A stretch of DNA of 64,000 bases. It comes from Bidens hawaiensis. Its lineage: Eukaryota > Streptophyta > Magnoliopsida > Asterales > Asteraceae. The DNA is taken from NCBI GenBank assembly GCA_021521415.1, contig JAIQDT010000301.1, positions 1,178,001 through 1,242,000 of the forward strand. The letters are read 5' to 3'. Positions 9,250-18,606 of the stretch are shown piece after piece (position 1 is the first letter of the stretch; the number at the start of each line of letters is the position of its first letter). Below the pieces are notes generated by a model. The model was not told the origin of the DNA. It searched no databases and saw nothing but the letters and a program-made list of their open reading frames with translations. A program made the position numbers and the translations under genes.

Positions 9250-11808
9250 CTACATGTAGCATCTGCGTAATTGAGCTCCATTCCATGTTCTTGGGATGGG
9301 GGTGCCATCGAGCCTTTCGAGCCGGTATGCGCCCTTTCCCAGAACTTCTTTAATAATGTATGGCCCTTCCCAGACCGGGGCCAGCTTTCCTGGGTGCTCC
9401 TGGTTCGAAGCCTCGTTGTTACGCAATATGTAGTCTCCGACATTGAAGTTGCAGAGTTTCACCCGCGTGTTGTAGTACTTTTGCATTTGTCGCTTGTAGT
9501 TCTCTTCACGCGTTGCGGCTAAGTCTCTGCGCTCTTCGGTTAGCATAAGGTCTAACCGTCTTTCCGCATCATTGTCATCTGGTAGAGTTATGACTCTTGG
9601 TGAGGGTAGACCAATCTCGATTGGAACCATGGCTTCAGTGCCATAGGTGAGGCTGAATGGGGTTTCGCCCGTGCTTGCTTTTTTCAGCGTTCTGTTTGCC
9701 TAAAGGACATGTGGAACTTCGTCCACCCAGCCGGATCTATGCTCCAAGAGTCTTTTCTTTATGCCGTCGACGATGCTCTTGTTTGCTTTTTCCACCTCAC
9801 CATTACCCTGCGGGTGTGCCACTGAGGTAAAGGTGTGGGTGATTTGAAGCTCTTTCAGCCACTTTTGTAGCTTCTGGTCAGTAAAGTTGGTGCCGTTATC
9901 GCTCACCAAATTCTGGGGAATGCCCGTGATCATAGCGACGCCCTCAGCTGTTGGCCATCCCATCATACCATGGAACGAAGACACCACGGCATTAAATCTT
10001 GCCATCCCATCTCTCCCGAAGAGAATGTCGTATGTGTGGTGTAGCTTCCTCATTACAACGATGTCCACGTCTTTTGTGCGGGAGTACTTCCCGTCCGTGA
10101 GGGTGACGGGGAAAGATAGGATTCCCAAGGGGGTGTTTGTGCTGCCGTCGAACCCTTCCATTGAGGCGTAAACTGTTTCTAGGCGTTCTTTGTCTTCGTC
10201 GTCTAGCTTGTCAAAGAAGTGCCTATACATGACCGTTGATGAAGCGCCATTATCAGCAAGGGTGCGGGAGGTGATGTAGTGCCCCAGCTGGCTTTTGATG
10301 ACTATGGGGCCTTCTTTGTTGGGCCCCCCTGGCACATGCGGGAAGCGCACTTCTGCTTCCTTCCACGCACTTGGCTCTGTTGTTCGTCGTTTTCTTTCTC
10401 TAATGTTGCCGTTAACCATGTGAATGCTGATGTCGATGAGCTTCCGTCCATTGCCCTTGTACCGATTGTCGTTCCTCCCTCCGTTCTTGGTTGACGCCAC
10501 GAGGTGTGTGAGTTTCCCATCTTTGACGAATGTTTCGACAACATCCTTCAAGGATGTGCATTCCTCCGTGGTGTTGCCTTTTGTCCCGTGGAAGTCACAG
10601 TATTTGCTCTGATCAGCGTTTTGACGCTGTCGGATTATTGGAGCCTTTGGCCATGGGAGTTTCTCGGTGGCAAATATCTCGGTGACGCTTTTGGTGAGTG
10701 GCGTCCATCTGGGATTCCGGTTCGACGACTGCATGTTGTCCCTTCCGCCTAAGAGAGGGCGAGAGCTGGATGAGGTGTCAAAGTTTACACTTGACTGCCA
10801 AATACCAAGCTTCCTCTTTTTATTTTGTCGGGCGGTACGGACGTTATTTTCTCTTGTTCTCTGGGTGTAGAGGTTTGTGCTCTAGGGAAGACTTCTACCC
10901 AGTTGCTTCTCCGTTTCGGCAAAGCGTTTAGTTGCCGTCATGATGGCATCCCATGTGGGTGGCATGCCGTCTTTACCTGTCAACGTGCGGATGAGCTCTG
11001 GATACTCAGCGCCCTGGATGAAAGCGGGGCGAACAAGATCTTCGCTAATAGTGCCCAGACTTAGCTTCTTTGAGTTGAAGCGAGTGATGAAGTCTAGCAA
11101 AGATTCGTCTTCTTCCCGGATGCAGTTGAGGATCGTCCATTACTCTTCAGTATATTTTCTTTGTTGACTGAAGTGCTTGTTGAATTTGTGCTGGAAGTCT
11201 GCCCAATCGTAGATGTGGTGGACCGGTAGACGATCAAACCATGCTCTGGCTGCCCCGACGAGCGTCATTTGGAACATGTAACACCATGTGGGTTCCATCC
11301 AATTACTGACGGTTGCCCCCGCTATAAATCTGTTCATGTGATCGTCCGGGTCAGATATGCCATCATAAGTGCCTATGTTGGACATCTGTTTGGCACTCTT
11401 TGGAGCGATTGCTTCCGCAATGTCCCTTGAAAATTTGGACGTTCCCGCATTCGCAACAGTTGGTCTGAAAGTTTTGGAGAAGTCACGTGGGTTTCCCCCC
11501 GTGTTCTTTGGTTTGAAAGTTTCTCCGAAATTTCTTCTCGAGTGGGAGTCTGCTTCTTTACGCTTCCCTTTCGCCTTATGACGTGGGTTTGCGTCACTGT
11601 CAGATTCTTCCCAATCTTCATCATCCACATACTCGCAATCATTGCTCATATTGAGCTGTTTTCGAGTGCTTCCGAATTTGTCATTGGCCTGTTGGAGTGA
11701 ACGTAAACGTTCGTCCAACTCGGCTTGGAATTCTTTCTGACGTGCTTCCGCCCAAGCTTTAATTTGTTCTGGTGTTTGTCGGGGAAGTCTCGTATGTTGT
11801 TTCTCCAA
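9250..11808 (-). pseudogene. Element A1 gag, protease and truncated integrase in one broken frame
   Basis: A single minus-strand frame covers capsid-type gag (about 11808-10880), a zinc-knuckle-like CDFHGTKGNTTEEC, protease (active-site DNGASST, then YDILFGR) and, directly joined, integrase from the second catalytic Asp onward (LVSDNGTNF, then HPQGNGEVEKANK with the catalytic Glu) and the C-terminal part ending GTPIPRTWNGAQLRR. RT, RNase H, the integrase zinc domain and the first catalytic Asp are absent. Three in-frame stops interrupt it: TAA at 11142-11140 and TAG at 10884-10882, where A2 has CAA and CAG, and TAG at 9702-9700, where TGG is expected. The frame is otherwise open. The gag start upstream of 11808 is out of frame. 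No functional product is expected. Confidence 0.85.
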
Positions 11809-12033
11809 CTGGGTATCAATGAATCCCAGGAGAGGATTGTTTACTGCACTTGCCCCGGCTTGGGTAACCGGGGTAGTGTTCGTAACAATCGTGTATTCAC
11901 CGGTGTTCCCCCCCAGTAGCTGGGGTTGTGGTTACCGGAGTTTCTTAGTTACCCGGTGGCTTTGGCATCGGAGTAACCTTAACCATCTTTCCAGAAGTTT
12001 GAAAAAACTGAGAAAAAGAAGAGTTCTAGCTTA

Positions 12034-12051
12034 ATGCACGGATGGCGCCAA
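12034..12051 (-). other. Element A1 primer-binding site
   Basis: On the minus strand, TTGGCGCCATCCGTGCAT follows the 5' LTR end directly. TGGCGCC is the usual start of primer sites in plant Tat/Athila elements. I do not assign the tRNA, since only the first seven bases fit tRNA-Asp. Confidence 0.75.
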
Positions 12052-12914
12052 TGAAGAAACACTAAGTGACCCCGATAGATTAAGGATAATCTTAGGGTTA
12101 AGTAGATGTTTCCCACGAGGGTTAGGTCCGGCAAAGATGGTTATTCTTCTCAACCTGCAAAACAGACACCGTAAGCTCGTCACTGAGAAGGGGGGGGGTT
12201 CCTCCTTGTGACCACCCTCCGGCGTGAGAATCAGACTAGGTTGCTCCGAATATAAGTGTATATAGAGAGAAATAGCTAGAGAGAAGATGATGATACCGTT
12301 CCAAGGTGTTGGAGTATTTATAGCCGAAGGTAGGTTTCCAAGCAGGTACGGCCAGCTGTATATAATATTCATTTTCCACCAACTATGGGCTACGTTCGTG
12401 CCACGATGGGAGTTGGTGGGTAGGCAGCGGCTGATAGTGACATTTTGTACTGGAGCGTGCTCCTCCTCGTACTATTGTCAGTGAGCTGTCACCCTGTGAT
12501 TGGTTCATGGGTTGCTTTTGTCAGATCTTGTCTATTTGTCCATACCTTGGTAGGTATAGTACAAAAGATCTTCTAGAAGCGTACGGACTGGCTCTTTTGG
12601 GCGGGAATATTCCCGCCCTGCTCATTCCTTCTTCAGGTGACATTGCTGAAGTATAAGAGTTAGTGCCTTATGCGTGTAGTCTTATTGTTAGTGCGGGTAG
12701 CCTTCCTTCTTGGCTTGTACCCACAGCTGCGGGGACAGGCAGGGTACTGTACCAAGGGAGGCTTTCATGCGGGGACAGCTGGCTTACTGCGTGTAAGGTC
12801 TTCATCTCTCTGAGCATGGTGGGTCCTGCGGATCCAGTTGGTCTTTGCGTAGACGTACCTCTTCAAGGTGAGTCTTGTGGGTCCAACTGGGCTTTACGGG
12901 AACCTAGCTCTTCG
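12052..12914 (-). repeat. Element A1 5' LTR
   Basis: This 863-bp copy of the LTR at 3578-4443 is followed at 12915 by the target duplication ACACG. Its outer end is mutated from TG/CA to TG/CG (plus strand ends CTCTTCG). A TATAAATA box lies at 12322-12315 on the minus strand, the expected start of gag transcription. Confidence 0.9.
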
Positions 12915-12919
12915 ACACG

Positions 12920-13912
12920 TATTTGGAACGCCTTTGTTGAGCTTTTCGTATTTTTATCTTGGTTAATACTAATGTTACGAGTGAACCTTTGTATTTGCAC
13001 GTCGGTTATTCTAGTAATGTATCAGTTATAAATATGAAACTCAAAGACAAGGAAAAAAACCATTATGCCCAAAAGAGGATATCCTTTACCAACATTTTTA
13101 ACCATACAGAGGATATAATTTATTAGGCCTTTCGTAGTGGAATCACGGCAATGTGATAGACGCCATGGCACGTCATTGACACATAGGTGAAAACATTCTA
13201 ATTAAACTGTACATCATGGTTCCATTCACCTTATTTATTTAAAATACCGTTTAAATTAAAAAATAAAAACATAATAAAAGAAAGTGACGTGGGTGATTGT
13301 TATTGTGATGTGCAATACAATTACATGTTGTGGTCTTTTGATGGGCAAAGGGCTCACAATCTCGTGGTTGTGGTCACGTCTCCAAGTCCTTGATCACGCC
13401 GGTGCAATGGGTGCATGATGGTGTACAATGCGTAAATTAGTTACATGGATGGTGGTGTTGAACCACCACGGACAACGTAAATATAAAAAAACCATTTTCT
13501 TTAGCTCTATAAATATGTCTTCTTTCTTTCTTCTAATATAAGTTTAATTTCTTCTTTTAATATTAAAATTGTTTACTTTTAGAATGGATTTATACTAGTG
13601 TAGAATCCTATATTGCTCCTTTCAGAGAAACCTTTTCAATTTTCAACACTAGGAATGTCATATTTAATGGACCGAAACGTTAATGTCTCATCCCTAAAAA
13701 GAACCTAAAAATATTAAAAATTGAACACATAAATGCTTTATCATCATTACAACCCTTTATACCACAACTTTTTTTATATATTTTATTTTCAAGAGGCCTT
13801 AAATTAGTTAGCTTTTCATATTTTATATTCGTGTGGTCTCATCTGAAATAAATTGATGTGGTCATTGTCACATAATACGAACTCAAAATTTTAAACACAC
13901 TATGCATAACAA
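12920..13912. other. Host intergenic DNA upstream of tRNA-Asp
   Basis: Moderately AT-rich sequence with no convincing coding frame, RNA gene or repeat. It is the continuation of the host DNA interrupted by element A1. Confidence 0.5.
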
Positions 13913-13984
13913 GTCGTTGTAGTATAGTGGTAAGTATTCCCGCCTGTCACGCGGGTGACCCGGGTTCGATCCCCGGCAACGGCG
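13913..13984 (+). tRNA. tRNA-Asp (GTC)
   Basis: The 72-nt sequence folds as a standard cloverleaf: acceptor GTCGTTG pairs with CAACGGC with one T:G wobble, the anticodon stem is CCCGC/GCGGG around loop CTGTCAC with anticodon GTC, and the T arm is CCGGG-TTCGATC-CCCGG. The discriminator is G and CCA is not encoded, as expected for a nuclear eukaryotic gene. The internal A and B box sequences (TAGTATAGTGG and GGTTCGATCC) are intact, and a T-run at 13985-13989 gives the Pol III stop. There is no intron. It reads charged aspartate codons in cytosolic translation and looks functional. Confidence 0.97.
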
Positions 13985-13996
13985 TTTTTCTTTTTT
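13985..13996 (+). terminator. Pol III terminator of tRNA-Asp
   Basis: TTTTTC followed by TTTTTT directly after the tRNA 3' end is a standard oligo-T RNA polymerase III stop. Confidence 0.85.
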
Positions 13997-14630
13997 GTGA
14001 ATGCATGAGTCCAAAAACATGGTCTTCTAATCTTTTATTTAAATTGATCATACTCATACAATTGTCAATGTAACATGAGTGCTTAAAGATTGTCACACTC
14101 ATAAAGTCATATGTTAAAAGTGCTATTTGCAACTCAATATCTCTGGGGCTCAATAACACCGTCGATCGTCTTTAAACTTGGATCTGTCTCCACTCCATGA
14201 GCTTCCTTTTGTTAAACATGAAGAACTAAAACTTTTCACCATTTTAGATACAAGTAAGAATGCACAAATCAGTTAACTCCTATTTTCAAGCAATGAATAT
14301 ACATTATAATTAACCAATTAAAGGGGTCAAATGTAGAGGTCAACAAGGACAGTGTACTGAGTCAAGTTACTATAGAGATTGGTGGACCCCAAAGGGACCC
14401 TCTATTTGACTGGGGGTGTTGAGAGTCAAAATAAGTGTGCAAATAATATTCATTCCTACACTTATTAGACATTTAATCAACATTCGATAGACAAACCACA
14501 AGAATGTACTAAACAGAACCTTGGTTCTTTAAGTTCTAAAACAATAATCAAACACATTACACAGTTGCAACTCTGCAACCAACAACCAAACAAAACAAAT
14601 ATGCCCCTAATCAAACCAACAAGAAGCAAA
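13997..14630. other. Host DNA between tRNA-Asp and the end of the host gene
   Basis: No further gene is seen. The right part (about 14450-14630) lies just downstream of the host gene's stop codon on the minus strand and is likely its 3' untranslated region. Confidence 0.5.
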
Positions 14631-16387
14631 CTATGTCGAAGCGACAGTAGCATTATTTGGCAGCGAGTAAGCGCTTCTACCATGAGCACCCAACCGCCCA
14701 CGCCCAATCCCATTCCTCGGATACTCCGGCTTTTGACCTTGCACTTCATCTCGTCCATTCGACCTCGAATTTGATGTCCAACAATTAGTAGAATCACCCG
14801 AATTCGGCTCCCAAGAAGACGACATCCAACCGCTCAACTGCTGACTACCCGCAAAGCTATTACTCCCTGATGACTCAATCTCGAGTTCTTCTTTATCTGC
14901 ATCACCACCCCTTTTAACAGTCACATACTTATGCAAACTTGGTTCCATTAAATCATCATTAACCACCTTTTCGGACTCCATAACGTTTTCTTTCTTAAAT
15001 TGGTTCGAGCTCGCCATGGAGTTTAAGTCAGCTACAGCTTCCATTATCGAGCACGCCTTGCTCACACAAGCCGGGAGTGAGAAAGCAGGCGGTGCTGCAG
15101 CGGTGGCTGCCAATGTGGTCGGGCTTTTCTGGTGGAAGTTTTGGATGTCTTCGAGTAACAAACTAGCATAGGATGTTGGGTTCGGGTTCGGGTTAGGGCC
15201 AAGCAAAGCTTCCGGGTAGATTTCAAGGTCTCGAGATAGCCTCGAAGACCGGGTTTTCGACACAATTTGGGTATGTTTGGGATTTTCAACTGCGGGTTTG
15301 ATCTCGTCAACAATTTGGGCTTCTTTGGCTATGCTGTTCTTAACATTGTTGGTTTTGTTTACTTTGCTGCCCAGTTGCTCAGATCCCGCATTGGTGTCGA
15401 TCTCACCGAGCGGATTCCTTCGGTAAGGAGATTGTTCGGCTTTCCTCTAATTGCTTCGACTTAGTGTTACTGGCTGCGGGTTTGGGTTCTGATTCTCGTT
15501 CAGGACCCGAAGGTTTGTCCTAGGAGATCTAGCACGTGGTGATGCTGCAGTTCGGGTGCCAACCGCACCCGACACAGCATCACCAGCATTTTTCTTAACT
15601 TGAATCCTATTCACTCCACCTGCGTCTCCGCCACCAGCATTATTGGTCTTATCGGTGGCGGGGACGGAAACCATCTTCCCGGGCCGATTGGTACCCGAAA
15701 CGCAGTTGGAATTAGGGTTTGGTGATTCGGATCTTCGATTTGGGGATCTGCTTACTCTCCTTCCTCCCGACCCGGACCCGCTTCCTCTTTCTTTACTTCC
15801 GGATCTTTGTTGCTGCGGGTCCCTTTCCCGGCTTCTTCTTCGTCTAGAAGACGGTGACGAAACCCGACTCTCCGGTTTTCGCCTTGTTACCGTCTCGTCT
15901 TCGTCATTCTTCAAACCGGCTTCCATATCGAAATCAAAACTCCTCTTGGAACCTGAATACCTCCGTCCACGCGTAGGAGTCTCCCCACCCGCGGGTTTCA
16001 CATCCGATGAGCTGCGGCTAAGCCTGCCACATTGAATCAAAATCGCCTCCACCTCTTCCTTCGAACAGCTCGACGTCCTCACCGTCGCACCCACCACTTT
16101 CCCCGATTCAGCAATCGACACACCCGATTGGGAAATGTCGGTATTCGGGTTGGAAATAGAAACTTTCTCCTTCCGATCAGTCGATTTGCGGGTTGCTTGA
16201 TCCGGGTTTCTCTCGGTTTCCTGGCTCTTTCGATGCTTGACGATAAACACCTCTTTCTTGGGAGCTTCTTGTTCGGTAACTGTAGCGACAACAGGGACAT
16301 GGGTGTTTTTCTTCTCGGGTTTTTCGGGGTTCGGTTTGAATTTGGGTTCGGGTTGGGAAGGCGGAGACGGGCTTGTAGGACTACTAG
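14631..16387 (-). pseudogene. Main body of a host gene like Arabidopsis At1g65710, split by element B
   Basis: A minus-strand frame of about 584 codons is open from the element B junction to the stop TAG at 14633-14631, except for one TAG at 15449-15447. Recognisable blocks in order are KKEVFIVKHRKS, TSSCSKEEVEAILIQCGRLS, RRYSGSKRSFDFD, an Arg/Ser-rich stretch, QSPYRRNPLGEID, SKTRSSRLSRDLEIYPE and LPACVSKACSIMEAVADLN; I recognise these as the plant-conserved family of At1g65710, whose function is not established. The first nine codons lie 9 kb away at 25485-25459, beyond element B. The TAG sits inside the conserved SRSN-RKAEQ segment, where a sense codon (Ser in my recollection of the family) is expected. 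With both lesions a normal protein is not expected from this allele. The stop could be a sequencing error, so the insertion is the firmer lesion. Confidence 0.8.
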
Positions 16388-16874
16388 TGTCACACCCGGC
16401 CCTGAGCGGCGGAAACAGCCGGGCGCGCGCGAGTGGGAATTGATACTTAAGCACGGGCCATTGCAAACATTCAAAGTAAGATTTTCATTGCGCATGAAAA
16501 GTTTAATACAAATACATTACATTGTTTAAAAATTACATAAAAACATCCAAGTATAAAATTGTTGAAGATTTCCAAGCCATATCCCCTTGCGCGGCGGGAA
16601 CAACCACGCGCATCGAAGGGATAGAACTAAAATCTTCCAAAAAGCTAGTTTAGATGTTCAGCGTGAGGTGCTCTAAGTGTGACTCCATGCGCTACCTAAT
16701 TATCTCCTGAAAGACACGTAAAAACATTTGAATCAGTATAAACTGAGTGAGTTCACAAGTTTTTGCAACTTGATAAATCGTATTGCATCATAATCATTCT
16801 GAAACATAATTCTGGTAGCATCATTAAAACACATGCTTGGTAAAACATAGTTCTATCAACATATTCTGATAAAA

Positions 16875-17215
16875 TCGTTCCGCGGTTTACGCGCGAACAT
16901 TTCTGGGAACTGTGCTCGTCTATGCAAAGTGGCGCTGCCACTACGAGCTAAAATAAGTAATACCGTCCCGCGGGTTACGCGCGAACGTTTCAGGAAAATG
17001 TGCTCGTCCATGCAAAGTGGCGCTGCCACTACGAGCTAATCAATAATTCCGTCCCGCGGGTTACGCGCGGACGTTGTGCCGGAAAACAAGGCGCTCGTCC
17101 ATGCAAAGAGGCGCGACCCCTACGAGCGGGCTCAAACCCATAGTACTGCCCCATGACCATACTAGGCACTCGTCCATGCAAAGAGGTGCGACCCCTACGA
17201 GTGGGTGGATCAAAC
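16875..17215. repeat. Hairpin-bearing tandem repeats in the element B LTR
   Basis: About four imperfect units of roughly 86 bp, each starting near CCGTCCCGCGGGTTACGCGCG and containing GCTCGT..ATGCAAAG..ACGAGC, whose ends are inverted repeats able to form a hairpin. The units are duplicated identically in the other LTR (about 23761-24101). The composition is CpG-rich against an AT-rich LTR. Confidence 0.75.
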
Positions 17216-18341
17216 CAGCAGTCCCTACCCTTAGAGTTCCAATGGTAAAGTGATCACTTACTCGAGTTCTAGCGCACATACATCGAAAACCTTAGATAAC
17301 CGTTTGCATTACTCATCATGAAACATAACTTAAACACATAATCGCTTGCATAGCTTGTAAGTATACCATGATAAAACATTATTTAAGTACGTGTCCCTCG
17401 CCCCGAAAACAGTTTAAAAATAGTGAAAACAGTGAAAATAGGGGCTGTGAGACTCACCTGAGGTTCTTGTTAAGGGATTAATCGAGATTCGGGTTTTCTT
17501 GGTGTTGGCCTCGGAATCGAAGGTCTAGTAACAGGATCGGAGCTGGAAACAACGGATGCTTGGGAGAGGATTAGTGCAAGTTTGTAGTTCTTTGAAGTGT
17601 GTTTTGGGTGATAATTTAGGTTACAAATTTATAGGCAAACTCAAGGGAACACAATCCCTTGCTTTAGGGGATTGAAATCTTTTCATATCTAGGTGTAATG
17701 ATGATAAAGTATGGAAATTATTATTGTTTATTGTTTACTTAAAAGTGGAGGAGTGGATAAAAGATCTTGATTTGATTTGGACAGGACATGCAGGTCTGGG
17801 GTTGGTGAGAATAGGGTGGCTGACAGTTGACTTTTCGTGTTACAGTGTGCTTTTTCAGGTACTTTTGTCAGTGTACAGTAAAAAGTGGAAAATCTCTGAA
17901 ACACGCTACTGTTTCCTTTTGGGCGGGAGTAATCTCCTTATGTCTGGAGAATAGACTAAGTGTTCTGTGCGCATCACTTTGTGCGCATAGCTTTCTGCGT
18001 GAAGGACATTTCTTTGCTGCGGGTAGGTGCGTAACCTTCTCGCAGTTAGGGACATTGAGTTTCATTTGTAGATTCTCCAGGGGGTCTTGGTATTTCAACA
18101 TAGTGATCAGTCATGTTGAAGTCAATTCCATCTTGGAGCTTCAGACAAACTAGCTCTCAATGTTCCCGCCATGCGGGGAGGTTAGTTCCCTTCCGCACGC
18201 GCATAAACGATTTAGGATGCACCCGCCTTAGCATCATGCGGGATGGTCAACCCATAGACAACATAACGTTAAGTTACATGAAAACATAAAGCCAAAACAT
18301 TCACGCATGGCGCATATAACATATGCTCACGCTGGTTCTTA

Positions 18342-18500
18342 ACATGGTGCGCTCGCGCAGGGCGCACATAACAGATGCACGCGCTGACTAACATGGCGCG
18401 CTCGCGCAGGGCGCACATAACAAATGCACGCGCTGACTAATATGGCGCGCTCGCGCAGGGCGCACATAACAAATGCACGCGCTGACTTATATGGCGCGCT
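18342..18500. repeat. 50-bp GC-rich tandem repeats in the element B LTR
   Basis: Units with period 50 bp contain GGCGCGCTCGCGCAGG, then GCGCACATAAC, then GCACGCGCTGACT; three full units and partial flanking ones are visible. The same array lies in the other LTR at about 25228-25386. The repeats sit near the U3 start in element orientation, where enhancer-like repeats are often found, but a role is only inferred. Confidence 0.8.
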
Positions 18501-18572
18501 TAATATTCACAATCACCTAATTATTAGGTTGATTACTTAGTTTAAGGGGTTGGGAATTTACCGGGTGTCACA

Positions 18573-18590
18573 TTCTCCCCTCGTTAAACG
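18573..18590 (-). other. Element B polypurine tract
   Basis: Minus strand CGTTTAACGAGGGGAGAA lies directly before the 3' LTR start TGTGACACCC, the expected site for plus-strand priming. Confidence 0.8.
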
Positions 18591-18606
18591 AATTTCGTCC
18601 CGAAAT

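Larger units (their letters stand above)
3578..12914 (-). mobile_element. Element A1: Tat-type Ty3/gypsy LTR retrotransposon with RT deleted
   Basis: This 9337-bp element is complete at its ends. LTRs lie at 12052-12914 (5') and 3578-4443 (3'), flanked by the 5-bp duplication ACACG at 3573-3577 and 12915-12919. In element order it has primer-binding site, gag, a protease joined directly to late integrase, and then an antisense spliced gene (5394-8688, plus strand) before the polypurine tract. Reverse transcriptase, RNase H and the first half of integrase are missing, so it cannot copy itself. I count roughly 17 LTR differences over 863 bp by eye, plus a G-run length difference, making it older than its relative A2. 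Tat-lineage membership is inferred from the gag type, the TGGCGCC primer site and the antisense gene. Confidence 0.92.
16388..18572 (-). repeat. Element B 3' LTR
   Basis: This 2185-bp LTR adjoins the body of the split host gene. A TATAAATTT motif (minus strand, 17634-17625) is the likely promoter. Because the LTR and gene share orientation, readout transcription from here would enter the gene, and an ATG at 16466 inside the LTR is in frame with it. Two tandem-repeat zones are described separately. Confidence 0.92.

Noticed and set aside
13913..13984. tRNA-Asp as the primer for elements A, C and D
   Set aside because: Their primer sites share only TGGCGCC with the complement of this tRNA's 3' end plus CCA; the following bases (ATCCGTGC or CACCGTGG) do not match GTTGCCGG.
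15643..16529. Plus-strand frames opposite the host gene
   Set aside because: They mirror the Pro/Ser/Arg-rich minus-strand gene; the minus frame has conserved family motifs and these do not.
17724..18153. Open frames of 76-108 codons in the element B LTR, repeated at 24610-25039
   Set aside because: They recur only because the two LTRs are identical; they have no known domain and lie in regulatory sequence.
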